Of a stretch of 64,000 bases of DNA, positions 1 to 10,353 are shown one piece after another. Every line of letters starts with the position of its first letter. Positions within the stretch are counted from its first letter, which is position 1. The notes under the pieces were generated by a model. The model was not told where the DNA came from and did no database searches. It was given only the letters and a program-made list of their open reading frames with translations. Both the position numbers and the translations under genes were made by a program. This stretch comes from Oopsacas minuta (lineage: Eukaryota > Porifera > Hexactinellida > Lyssacinosida > Leucopsacidae): contig JAKMXF010000222.1 of NCBI GenBank assembly GCA_024704765.1, positions 1,368,400-1,432,399 on the forward strand, written 5' to 3'.

Positions 1-687
1 AGAATTAGCATAGTCGAAATATATAAAGTATACCAGATTAGTAACATTCGATTATGTAATTGCTCTTACAGGTTCATTTGAAATTGTGGCTAAATTTGGA
101 AATCATGAAGCCGCAATTTTCCTATAAATATTTTGCATCTTTGATGAAGAAATTTTACAGCTTCTAGGGTCTCAATCGCTTAGATATTTTAAATTAGAAT
201 CATTTAAACAATATAAAATGAAAAGAAACCATCAAATACGGAATCAATTTTTGTCTATTCTTTGCTTCTAAACCACTGTGTACTTCCTCCTGATAAAGTG
301 CGACCAGCATACATTTAGCGCCACAGGATCCTACACTACTCACTATTTTATGAAATTCTTTACATACATTCGTACACTGTAAAACACTCCACATGTAACC
401 TTAATGCTAACCTGTGCTTCGTCAATTGTCCTGCAATGATATTACAAGATTCTTATGTATTGTACTAATTGTAGCCTAGACCGAGTAGGCAGATTTGTAG
501 CCTAGTAAATTGCTTCAGGTGTAGGCAGCTGGTAGATAAAATGATGGTATCTTATTTAATGAATTGTCATTCTTATAATCTCTATCCAAATATTATTATT
601 TCTCGAATAGTAAAGTTAATATATAGTAATTACAGCTAATTATCCTTAATTCATAAGCTATGTCAGCACCCAATGTAGCTATACGTA

Positions 688-1183
688 TGCTAAGGGAGAT
701 GTTGACATTTGGAACATGGTAACATCTACCGCGGGAGATGTTGACATTATTGGTTTATGCATCTTCTAAATATTGTTCTTACTAGAAAAGATACACAAGA
801 CTCACCAATGTATTGACTTCACTTTGATCTAGTGAAACTTTTGCCATCATTTTAACTAATTAACCGCAAAGAAAACAACACATATTTGTTGACAAACTAT
901 TTGATAAATACTTACTACCTACTACTTACAGATAATCGACTGTCAGACATGTAATGGAAGGTTTACGAAAGGATTGGGTATTTTCACTAAACATATCATT
1001 TAAATATTTTCCCCTGTTGGAAATACATATATATTTCGTGACTGACGGTGCTATCCGTACCGCCTTTGAATTTTGCGTTTCAGAAGCCATGAAATGGCAT
1101 TTAGGGAAATGTATAAACCAATAATGTTAACATCTCCCGCGGTAGATGTTAACATGTTCCAAATATCAACATCTCCCTTAGCA
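688..1183. repeat. MITE-like element with ~70-bp inverted termini
   Basis: The left arm (688-759) and right arm (1111-1183) are reverse complements over about 70 bases with roughly four mismatches. Each arm carries two spaced copies of an AGATGTT(G/A)ACA motif around a CCGCGG core. The interior has no open frame. Both flanks contain TAGCTATA (676-683 and 1190-1197), which could be a target duplication or extended terminus. A degenerate relative lies in an XDH intron at 48729-49157. The shape is that of a non-autonomous DNA transposon; I cannot name the superfamily. Confidence 0.75.
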
Positions 1184-1199
1184 CTTATATAGCTATATA

Positions 1200-1385
1200 C
1201 AGTAGAACTCGGATAAGACGTACCCCCTCGGGAAACAGAAATTAGTACGTCTTAACCAAGTGTACGTCTTATCCGAATATGTTTGCATTACAAATAATGA
1301 TGACTGATATTTTGGGATATAAGAAATAGTACGTCTTAACCGAGTGTACGTCTTAAGCCGAGTACGTCTTATCCGAGTTCTACTG
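1200..1385. mobile_element. Short pogo-like MITE
   Basis: A 186-bp element begins CAGTAGAACTCGGATAAGAC and ends with the reverse complement of that sequence (1362-1385), giving perfect inverted ends of about 24 bases. TA dinucleotides flank both sides, as expected for a TA target duplication. The interior contains further direct and inverted copies of a TACGTCTTA(T/A)CCGA unit. CAGT..AACTCGG-type ends with TA duplications are typical of pogo/Tigger-derived MITEs. A degenerate relative begins at 15449. Confidence 0.75.
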
Positions 1386-2274
1386 TATATATATATATAT
1401 ATATATATATGTTATACCTAGCAACTTAGGTTGATACGTACATTAAATCCTAATTTATATTTCATGTTACTTGTCTGAATTATTGCATTCAAAATACCAT
1501 ATACCAGAAATCCTTCCCTTAACAACGAACAAACAGACAGGCAAAATACAATTTTATAATATAGATTTATAAGATTATTGATTAAAATCATTTTGGAGGT
1601 GTACAGAGATTTTGGCCAATGTACAGGGGGAAATGGGAGCTCGGCACATGGATGCAACTTAAATAGGTTGGCAGGTATTCTAGCTACCCCCCCCCTGTAT
1701 ATAACCCTCTTCAACTAATTGGGGAATTGTTTAACTTTGCCTGGGAAATGACCTAGCTAACATGCAACACTACACAAATAGACGGTCTACAAATATGGCT
1801 ATTCTTTTATGATTAAGATAATATCAAAAGTATTATGTGCTCTTTATTTGTTATAGGTAAAGCATGCAAGCGTGTCAACATACAAATTTGGGAGTTTTTC
1901 ACTTCAACATACGGGGGAGGGCCTACAATCATCATCCCCTCTACCAGATACCAATAACCAGGTATCTGTGGGCATACACACCAATGAGATGCACTGGATT
2001 AACTAAATGTTTTATTTTAGTATCATTCAGAATTCTACCAGGTTCTAAGCATTGTAAATAATTCACTGTTGTAGCTAGAATTAATTGAGTGGTTTTGATA
2101 TGGTTTTCTGTCAACAATGTTTATACTGGATTATCCCAGTTTTGAATTATATGATAATGCGTATTATAATTATTTCTAAACTATATTTGAGAATATTTTA
2201 ATTCAAAGTTGCAATAAGTAATTGAATATTTCATTAATATATTCTTCTTCATTGGATTACTATTAGATTATTAC

Positions 2275-5200
2275 ATGAGTAATGTAATGATAGAAACTAA
2301 ACGGAAATATACAGCACTTGAGTTAGATGAAGAACCTGTATCTAAGATGGATTCTTCTAACGACACAATGATTAGTAGAGATTCTCAAGATGATGCTCCT
2401 AACTCAATCCATTCCCCACATCTACTAAGTGACCCTATCGAGTCTAACCTAGATGAAGAAGGGTATTCACGTGTACACTTATTAGCTCAGGATTGGAATA
2501 GGGAAATGTTTGAACAGATCCTGGAGAGTGGAGTAGATATAAATCTTAGGACTAAGAAACAACTTCTGACTCCCCTGATGATAGCAGTACAAGCTCAGAA
2601 TACAGAAGCTGTAGATTTCATACTTGCTAACGGCGGAGGAATAAATGACACTGATGTATTCCAAAACTCCTCTCTACATAAAGCTGTAGCAGTAGGTTTT
2701 ATTCCTATCCTACAAACTCTTGCTAATCAAGGAGCTGATCTCAATGCTCAGAACAGGAACGGAACTACTCCACTAATCTCTGCAGCTAAGAACCAGCAGG
2801 GTGGAGCTCTTAGTATTCTGCTTAATTATGGAGCTGCTGTAGAACTCACTGATCATGGAGGTTACACTGCTCTGTGTTACGCAGCATGGAGAGGTCTGCT
2901 GGTTAGCAATCTACTTGGCTATAATGCTAATGTCAATGTGAAGAGTTTGTTTGGATTCACTCCGCTGCTCCTAGCAACAGAAGAGGGTCATTGTCATATA
3001 GTGAAAGAGCTGCTAGCACACGGAGCTGATATTAACGCTTACAACCGGTACCATAACACAGCATTACATTACGCAGTAAACACCGGAAATATAGAGATGA
3101 TATCTATCCTACTGGAAAATGGCATTAACATCAAAATAGCTAATAATGAAAGTAAGACAGCATTCCGTCTGATTAACAGACAGAACGTCCTGCTTAAGAT
3201 GCTGGAGAAGGGAGTACTGCCTGATAACCCTGGTCAATACGGTCTGCTACACTCAGCAGCAGAGAATGGATTTCTTAATGAGATATGCACTATGTTGGAG
3301 AGTGAGATAGATGTAGACGTTAAGGATGATAATGGTTACACTCCTCTAATGCTAGCTGCTAACAGAGGTCGTGTGGATGTAGTGGAGCTGTTCTACAGGA
3401 ACAGAGCTGATGTTAATGTACGTTCTAACCGCGGATGGACTGCTATCATGCTTGCTACCAAAAATAACGACAGACGGATGATAAGTCTTCTCTTGCAGAA
3501 CGGAGCTATCCTAGCTGGCTCAGCTCTAACTAATATGATTAATCAAGATGAGAAGGAGGCATACACTATAGAAACTGATGTGTTTGGTATAGCAGAGAGT
3601 GAAGAGCTATGTCAGTTTATTATAGCAGAGATGGAAGAGAATCTCACTGCTAATCCAAACCCTCGCATACCTCTATATGGGTTGATTACCAAACACTACT
3701 GGGATCTTGTTAAGTATTGTCTCAATAAGCAGATATCATTCCAACCAGAAGAACTGACAATATCTGTTGAGATATTGCAGCAGGATGTTAACTGTGTATT
3801 GCCATATGAAGAAGGGTATAAGAAGTTTCGTCGTAACGTCGTTCGTTCTATTTGGGAATTCTGTAATGATGAAATAATAAATTCTCTCCCGATTAAAATG
3901 TGGATATCTAACCACATGAAAGAGTATGGTAATATAATTTTATGTACGAAGTTACTTCTCTATACGATATTCGTTATAACTCTTGGATTCTTGTTTTTCT
4001 CTCCTCTACACATCCCTACAGTAACTAATCTCACCAATACTCCTCTCAGCAGTGTGCATTTGATAGCAGAGCTGTTTGTAGCTGTCTACTGGTTTGCTTC
4101 TATCATATCTAGTATTATTAGGTTTGTATTCACGTATAAACGTTACTGGGATGTTCTAATATTGAGCTTATTCTCACCTCTAGCGATGGGCAGGTATATG
4201 TTCAAAGCATCGCTTATAATCACTGGTATTTTTGTTGCACTCCCGTTCCATTTGATAAAGCTATTCTGCATTACTCCGTGTAAGAGTATCCGTGTCCGTA
4301 ATCGTACCAGATATCAGAGAGATAAATTCAGGAGAACATTCTGGAGAGAGTTCTTAAGACAGTTGACAAGAACATCATCACTATTATTCACTGGAGTTCT
4401 TCTGAATGAACTAAAGATTGATATGCTCATTGATCCCCACGGTGAAAAGGTAGGGAAATATCGTATTCTTAAAGCCCATCTTTATTTGCGTTTCTTTGTG
4501 CTTGTTACTTCATTCTTCAAATTCTTCAGTAGTATTTATAATCTGCTAGGATTCTTTACTAATATCTGTCTGTTTGGTTATTTTATTCTAAGAATCTCGA
4601 GTCGAGATGATTGGTGGATATTTGCTTCTCCAACATTCCTATTTGCTTCTCTTAACATTCTCCATTATCTCTCTATCTCTTTCCTCGGAGTATATATTTA
4701 TGTTATTTTCAGGATGTTAACACATGATCTGCTTAGGTTTTCTTTGCTCTTCTTGATTGTTCTTATTTCATTTACAGGGAGCTTCTTCATAGCAATACTG
4801 GGGCCGGTTTATGGGAATAATACCATTGCTTACTCATCGAATAACTGCTCTCCTTTCTTGCTATACCCCTGGTATAACGTGTTTCTTACTGGGCTCAGGA
4901 TTCTATCCGAGCGATCGAATATTCTAGAATGTGCGTTCTTTAACAATTTCGTTAATGGTTGGGCAGTTTTCATATTGTTCCTATTTCTCTTCTTTTCTCT
5001 CGTGTTGATCACTAACATACTGGTTGCACAATTCGTATACACCTACTCAGAAGCCCGCTCTACCGCTCAGATAGCTGTCATATCTAAACAGCTGGAGTTC
5101 TTAATTGATATCCAGGAGCATTCAATCTTCAGTTTGTTTGATTGGAAGAAATATTGTTTCGTAAGAACACTGAGTATCAGTAAGGAACACTTAAAGGTTG

Positions 5201-5535
5201 ATTTTCCCCTTGATTACAAGGATTTGTACAGAGAGGAATCTCTGAACACTTTAGCAACTATCAATGAGAAGTTAGTACAGCATGAAGCCTATCAGAAGAA
5301 ATATTTCTCTCATATGCGAAGTGAAACTCATAAACAACTAGATACACATATGAATGAAATGAAACAGAGCTTTTTACAAAATCAACAATCTCTTGAACTC
5401 GAGCTCAAAAGACAAAAAGATTTCTTAGAGAAGGAACTCTGTCCTCTCATAAATAATATGAGAAATGGTTCTATTGATGATAACTCTAAAAATTCTCCCG
5501 TCTATAGAACTGGAGAGATATCAGCTAGCAACTAA
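2275..5535 (+). CDS. Ankyrin-repeat TRP-like cation channel
   Basis: A single open frame encodes 1086 residues. After a polar N-terminus (1-60), residues 65-420 form about ten to eleven ankyrin repeats, visible as recurring TPLM/TALHYA, G.ADIN and LL..GA signatures. A linker (about 420-550) precedes a block of hydrophobic segments (about 550-850). The last of these, after a putative pore stretch around YPWYNVFLTGLR, runs into ITNILVAQFVYTYSEA, resembling the S6 end and start of the TRP region in TRP channels. The C-terminus (about 905-1060) is charged and looks coiled-coil. Family knowledge makes this a probable tetrameric plasma-membrane or organelle cation channel. The subfamily (TRPA-like or another ankyrin TRP) cannot be assigned by eye. 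ATG at 2275 is the first in frame, in an AT-rich leader. Confidence 0.7.
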   Translation: MSNVMIETKRKYTALELDEEPVSKMDSSNDTMISRDSQDDAPNSIHSPHLLSDPIESNLDEEGYSRVHLLAQDWNREMFEQILESGVDINLRTKKQLLTPLMIAVQAQNTEAVDFILANGGGINDTDVFQNSSLHKAVAVGFIPILQTLANQGADLNAQNRNGTTPLISAAKNQQGGALSILLNYGAAVELTDHGGYTALCYAAWRGLLVSNLLGYNANVNVKSLFGFTPLLLATEEGHCHIVKELLAHGADINAYNRYHNTALHYAVNTGNIEMISILLENGINIKIANNESKTAFRLINRQNVLLKMLEKGVLPDNPGQYGLLHSAAENGFLNEICTMLESEIDVDVKDDNGYTPLMLAANRGRVDVVELFYRNRADVNVRSNRGWTAIMLATKNNDRRMISLLLQNGAILAGSALTNMINQDEKEAYTIETDVFGIAESEELCQFIIAEMEENLTANPNPRIPLYGLITKHYWDLVKYCLNKQISFQPEELTISVEILQQDVNCVLPYEEGYKKFRRNVVRSIWEFCNDEIINSLPIKMWISNHMKEYGNIILCTKLLLYTIFVITLGFLFFSPLHIPTVTNLTNTPLSSVHLIAELFVAVYWFASIISSIIRFVFTYKRYWDVLILSLFSPLAMGRYMFKASLIITGIFVALPFHLIKLFCITPCKSIRVRNRTRYQRDKFRRTFWREFLRQLTRTSSLLFTGVLLNELKIDMLIDPHGEKVGKYRILKAHLYLRFFVLVTSFFKFFSSIYNLLGFFTNICLFGYFILRISSRDDWWIFASPTFLFASLNILHYLSISFLGVYIYVIFRMLTHDLLRFSLLFLIVLISFTGSFFIAILGPVYGNNTIAYSSNNCSPFLLYPWYNVFLTGLRILSERSNILECAFFNNFVNGWAVFILFLFLFFSLVLITNILVAQFVYTYSEARSTAQIAVISKQLEFLIDIQEHSIFSLFDWKKYCFVRTLSISKEHLKVDFPLDYKDLYREESLNTLATINEKLVQHEAYQKKYFSHMRSETHKQLDTHMNEMKQSFLQNQQSLELELKRQKDFLEKELCPLINNMRNGSIDDNSKNSPVYRTGEISASN

Positions 5536-5699
5536 TAATGTTATATATTTGTTTAATCAGCTGTTTATTTGTATATATTCGTATTTTCTGTTTTAAGCCT
5601 TTTTATTAACAAGCTTTTGAATCTGTGTTTGTGTACATACGTACGTATTTATATTTTTTGAATTAGAACTGAATACTATTTGTTATAGATAAATTCTGA

Positions 5700-5838
5700 T
5701 ATTATTACAAATATGGTCCCGAACCACCCCAAACCGTCAAGGTAACATAAATTACACCATTTATATAGAACTCTGCTTGCTTTTATATTGAAGTAATTAT
5801 CGCAGTCCCTTAAGCTTCGATATAACGGGAGTTAACTG
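5700..5838 (-). mobile_element. MITE copy, TTCGATATAACGGG-type end
   Basis: Read on the minus strand this starts CAGTTAACTCCCGTTATATC and then follows the same order of motifs as the copies at 60731-60891 and 36097-36215. The shared order is AATTACTTC, then AGCAGAGTTC, then TGACGGTTT(G/T)GG. Sequence divergence between copies is high, so it is an old insertion. Non-coding. Confidence 0.55.
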
Positions 5839-6216
5839 TAATTTTTCCACCTAATTATTCTAGTCTACCTCTATCAAGTTGCTATTAACCTTTGAGATAT
5901 CTTGAATTAGTGATGACTTCAAGATTTGTAACTGTTATCAAAGCAAATTATTAATTAATTAAATCTGATTACATATTTGCCTGATTAAAGACATGTTATG
6001 TTGTATTCCATATTAGACTTAATCTGTCAACAGATGGATGATGCATAGATTAATCTGGTCACTTGAGCGACCTATATGATGATTTTATTGACTGTTATCG
6101 TGATAATAGATCGATTTATTTAATATCATTCTCAATTATGTGCGTAAACATTAGTAAATTCAGCGTTATTGGAGCATCCAGTGAGGATTCTGAGGGGAAT
6201 TTCTAGAAATTGAGTT

Positions 6217-6898
6217 TACCGTATTTCTCTGAATAAGCGCCTACCCAGACTAGTAAATGAAAATATATTTTATCCCCTCCCTGGAATACTTTACACCTGA
6301 TTTCACTATGAAACCAATTGGTATACGGTAGATCCTGCTTAATATCATACCTCACGTGTACGAGGTATTATGACATTACCCTGGTTATTCTATAATCCGG
6401 GAAGTAAGTTTCCCGTTTAGTGTTATACTTCTTCTGGGAATATGACATTATTATCGGGATAATCTAGCATGTATGTATGCATGTGCTATGTGCTATCTAC
6501 GTGTTCAGTACTACTAAATAGCAATACATGTAGACATAACTGTATGCAAACGAGTTTGTTCACACTGGTCACTTATGCACAGTATATTTCCACGTGTTTT
6601 TTCTAATAGATTTCTATAATTCACTTTAAATTATATGATATTATCCGGGAATGTTACCAAATGTGACTACATTTTTATGACAATATCCTGGATATGACAT
6701 AACGCGATATGACAATAAATGAGTTTTTGGTAGAAGAAGTAACGAGAATGGTTTGGGATTTAAATTTTTTATGATAATAATCGGGATCTACTGTAATCAA
6801 ATATTATTAGGTTGTTATTCATAAAACTCACGAAAACATTATACCAAATAAAGCCACGAAAGAAATACGCGTTGGCGCTTATTCAGTACAATACGGTA
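6217..6898. mobile_element. 682-bp terminal-inverted-repeat element
   Basis: The left end TACCGTATTTCTCTGAATAA (from 6217) is matched in inverted orientation by the right end finishing at 6898, whose reverse complement starts TACCGTATTGTACTGAATAA. About 22 of 25 terminal bases agree and both include the following GCGCC. The interior is AT-rich with several repeats of a TATCCGGGA-like motif and no long open frame. It looks like a non-autonomous DNA transposon; I leave the superfamily open. Confidence 0.6.
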
Positions 6899-7680
6899 TT
6901 TATTATTTTGATCCATTCTGAGTATCGGCAATTTTACTGAAACTATTCAATTTCACACTTCTTGTACATATATATGATACTGTCATAGTCTGGTTCCACT
7001 TCCTGAAATTTGGCGGTGTTAACACCCTATTTCTAGCTCACTTTCAAGATTTGGAACCAAACTATCAGTACCGTGGTTATTTATTGAGGGGTATATGTAT
7101 TTTACCCAATTTGTCATCTAATTATACACTCCAAAAATGAGTAATATCCTAACTTATACCAATATTGAATGTTTTATCTCTTAAATTTAGCACATTTTTA
7201 GTTTCAATATTGAAGGTTTCAAATTATCTGGAATCAAAAAATCCGAATTAGTACAACATGACACCTTACAATATCGGAACTGTAAACGTTGCAAAATTTA
7301 AATGGGGGACCATTTGGCCCAGAACATGTGTAAAACATGTTTCTTCCCAAACTAATTCACTAATCTCTCGGAGTCCCCTATCAGTTGTCATCTTACTACC
7401 TAACGACCGATGGCTGTATGTCAATAGAATTGAGTTTACAGTGATATTTCATCTCACTTTAACTAATGCCACATACATAGGATACAATACTTTTCTTTGT
7501 GTTTCCATGATTCATATCATGAAGCCAGCGTCTGTCATTTCATTACAGGGTTATTACACTTTACTGTTACCTCTTGCATTTCTTTATAATTTAAGTTTAA
7601 TCATTTCTCAATTTCCTATTCAAAAGTTCTGCAAACATTTTAATCATCTTTTCCCATTAACTTTGATACAACATAGCTCA

Positions 7681-10353
7681 ATGCCATTGAAACTAGATAT
7701 AAAGCAACAATTCTTAGCTCGCTCTGACAGAGTAAAATGTGTAGACTTACATCCTAAAGAACCATGGATGTTGGTTGCTCTCTACAATGGTAATGTCCAC
7801 ATATGGAATCATGAGACTCAACAAGTACAGAAGTCATTTGAAGTATCAGATGTACCAGTAAGAGCTTGTTGTTTCGTAGTTCGTAAATCCTGGATAGTGA
7901 CGGGGTCAGATGACATGATGCTACGTGTGTATAATTATAACACTATGGAGCGGGTGCAGAGTTGGGAGGGACACTCTGATTACATCCGGTGTATATTATC
8001 ACACCCTACCCTCCCATACATAATCACCAGCAGTGATGATCTCTCCATAAAGTTATGGGACTGGGACAAGTCTATGAATCAGGTACAGAGTCTAGAAGGT
8101 CACAGTCATTACGTCATGCAGATAGCACTCAATCCTAAAGACAATAACACATTTGCTAGTGCTAGTCTAGACAAGACTGTCAAAGTATGGCAGCTGGGTT
8201 CTAGCAGTGCTAACTTCTCTCTAGAGGGACATGATAAGGGCGTTAATTCCGTGGACTACTTTCAGGGGGGAGACAAGCCCTATCTGGTATCAGGAGCAGA
8301 TGACCGTACAGTCCGTGTGTGGGACTATCAAAACAAGAGTTGTGTACAGGTGTTGGAGGGCCATCTAGAGAATGTTACCCTCGTTTCATTCCATCCAGAG
8401 TTGCCTCTAATCGTGAGTGGAGGGGAGGATGGGTCTCTACGCTTCTGGCATTCCAGCACCTACCGTCTGGAGACTAATGTGAACTACGGACTAGACCGCA
8501 TCTGGTGTGGAGGAATGCTTAAAGGCTCTAACTCTATTGCTGTGGGGTATGATGAAGGGTCTATGATACTTAGAGTAGGGCGTGAGGAACCTGCGATGTC
8601 TATGGACATCACAGGTAACGGGAAGTTAATGTGGGCTAAACACTCAGAGGTTATGCAGGCTAATATGAAGGCAGGAACACTTGAGTTGAAGGATGGAGAG
8701 CGTATTCAGCTTGCAGCAAAGGACTTAGGTAGTTGTGAGATATATCCACAGACTCTACAGCATAATCCTAACGGTAGATTTGTGGTAGTCTGTGGAGACG
8801 GAGAGTACATTATATACACAGCTATGGCTCTACGTAACAAACAGTATGGATCTGCTCAGGAGTTTGTATGGGCAGCTGATGCTTCTGAGTATGCTATTAG
8901 AGATATGGGGAAGGTTAAAATATTCAAGAACTTTGAAGAGAGGAACATATTTAGACCCCAGCAGCAGTGTGAGGGGATATTTGGAGGGACCCTGTTGGGA
9001 GTTAAGAGTAAGGGTAGTCTCAGTTTTCATGACTGGGAATCTCTGGAGCTGATCAGACGTATTGAGATATCAGTTAAGAATGTGTTCTGGAATGAATCAG
9101 GCACTCTTGTAGCTATTACAGACGCTGATAGTTTCTATGTACTACAGTATAATGCTGATGTAGCTAATACAGCTCTACAAAGTCAAACTAACATAGATGA
9201 AGATGGAGTTATAGACTCTCTGGATATTCTAGGAGAGACACAGGATCACATCAGGGCTGGGAGATGGGTGGGGGACTGTTTTATATATACGACTAATCAC
9301 AACAGACTCAATTACTACGTGGGAGGAGAGATTGTTACCATCTCACACTTAGATAGAGTTATGTACATATTAGGTTACATTCCTAAGACCAATCGTCTCT
9401 ACCTGGGAGACAAGGAATGTTCTATTGTATCATACTCTCTCCCTCTATCGGTCTTGGAGTACCAGACAGCTATCATGAGGAAGGATCATAGAGCTGCTGC
9501 ACAGATACTACCGTCTATCAGAGAAGATCAGAGGACACGTGTAGCTCACTTCTTAGACAAACAAGGTCTCAAGGAACAAGCATTAGTTGTATCTACTGAT
9601 CCAGATCATAAATTTGATCTCTCCCTGCAGCTGAAGGAGACCAGAGTAGCGTTTGAATTAGCTGAGCAGGCAGATAACCAGGATAAATGGAAACAGCTGT
9701 CAGAACTAGCTCTTAGCAAATGTGAATTTAACCTAGCGCGTAACTGTATGCTGAGAGCAGGTGATTATCCTAGTCTATTGCTGTTAGCTACATCTGCAGG
9801 GGATAGAGAGTTGTTGGAGCAAGTTGCTGATTTAGCTATGAATGCAGGACAAACTAATATTGCATTCACTTGCTTCATAACATTAGGAGAAATACAGAAG
9901 TGTGTTAATCTGCTCTGTGATTCTGGACACTATCCAGAGGCTAGCTTTATGGCACACACTTATCTACCCAGTGAGACATGTAATGTTGTAGACCAGTGGG
10001 TTCAGTCAGTAGGAACAATTAATACAAAAGCAGCAGAGAGTATAGCTGATCCTGTCAAGTATGAGAACTTATTTCCTGACTATCAACAAGCTCTAAAAGC
10101 ACAAACTGTATTCTCTTCAGAACACTCTGCTACACCTGCAGATAACTACTCTAACCTACCTCTTAATATCAACCGAAACCTCTTGAATGAGTTAGAACAA
10201 TTAAACCCAGCTAAAAGTGCAGATGCAGACGTTCCTATCAAAGATGCAGATATAGAATTTGATGATCTGGATTTGTTAGACGGGGATGTCGGGAATGATC
10301 TAACAGCTGATGATCTTAATCTGGGAGATGAAGATCTCCTCAAAGATGATTGA
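7681..10353 (+). CDS. COPB2: Coatomer subunit beta' (COPI coat)
   Basis: A single uninterrupted frame gives an 890-residue protein starting MPLKLDIKQQFLARSDRVKC, the canonical beta'-COP N-terminus; animal orthologues are about 905 residues. I chose ATG 7681 because the upstream in-frame extension to 7258 shares nothing with the family. Residues 1-300 form the first WD40 propeller, with clear GH...WD units such as SSDDLSIKLWDWD and SGADDRTVRVWDY. A second propeller spans about 310-590, and an alpha-solenoid (about 590-800) interlocks with alpha-COP in the family. The tail is acidic. The protein belongs to the cytosolic COPI coat for Golgi-to-ER and intra-Golgi vesicles and binds dilysine cargo through its propellers. 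The gene is intronless here, whereas animal orthologues usually have many introns. A possible AATAAA polyadenylation signal lies at 10533. Confidence 0.97.
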   Translation: MPLKLDIKQQFLARSDRVKCVDLHPKEPWMLVALYNGNVHIWNHETQQVQKSFEVSDVPVRACCFVVRKSWIVTGSDDMMLRVYNYNTMERVQSWEGHSDYIRCILSHPTLPYIITSSDDLSIKLWDWDKSMNQVQSLEGHSHYVMQIALNPKDNNTFASASLDKTVKVWQLGSSSANFSLEGHDKGVNSVDYFQGGDKPYLVSGADDRTVRVWDYQNKSCVQVLEGHLENVTLVSFHPELPLIVSGGEDGSLRFWHSSTYRLETNVNYGLDRIWCGGMLKGSNSIAVGYDEGSMILRVGREEPAMSMDITGNGKLMWAKHSEVMQANMKAGTLELKDGERIQLAAKDLGSCEIYPQTLQHNPNGRFVVVCGDGEYIIYTAMALRNKQYGSAQEFVWAADASEYAIRDMGKVKIFKNFEERNIFRPQQQCEGIFGGTLLGVKSKGSLSFHDWESLELIRRIEISVKNVFWNESGTLVAITDADSFYVLQYNADVANTALQSQTNIDEDGVIDSLDILGETQDHIRAGRWVGDCFIYTTNHNRLNYYVGGEIVTISHLDRVMYILGYIPKTNRLYLGDKECSIVSYSLPLSVLEYQTAIMRKDHRAAAQILPSIREDQRTRVAHFLDKQGLKEQALVVSTDPDHKFDLSLQLKETRVAFELAEQADNQDKWKQLSELALSKCEFNLARNCMLRAGDYPSLLLLATSAGDRELLEQVADLAMNAGQTNIAFTCFITLGEIQKCVNLLCDSGHYPEASFMAHTYLPSETCNVVDQWVQSVGTINTKAAESIADPVKYENLFPDYQQALKAQTVFSSEHSATPADNYSNLPLNINRNLLNELEQLNPAKSADADVPIKDADIEFDDLDLLDGDVGNDLTADDLNLGDEDLLKDD

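Larger units (their letters stand above)
1..2274. other. Intergenic, repeat-rich left flank
   Basis: I see no convincing gene here; the open frames are short and have no recognisable domain. The stretch is dominated by two adjacent inverted-repeat elements (688-1183 and 1200-1385), a TA dinucleotide run just after 1385, and a tail-like motif near 1528-1566 in which a short AC/AG-rich run ends in a TAATATAGAT-type sequence that recurs elsewhere in the window. Confidence 0.6.
5536..7680. other. Intergenic region with two transposon relics
   Basis: No gene is supported. The stretch contains a reversed copy of a CAGTCAA..CCCGTTATATCGAA-type MITE (about 5700-5838) and a larger inverted-repeat element (6217-6898). 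The open frame entering COPB2 continues upstream to 7258, but that 141-codon extension has no similarity to COPB2 and is probably 5' UTR. Confidence 0.55.

Noticed and set aside
1418..1714. 98-codon minus-strand frame
   Set aside because: No recognisable domain; sits among transposon relics and a C-run; not protein-like.
7258..7680. 141-codon N-terminal extension of the COPB2 frame
   Set aside because: It has no similarity to beta'-COP and the family start MPLKLDIK is at 7681; most likely 5' UTR that happens to be open.
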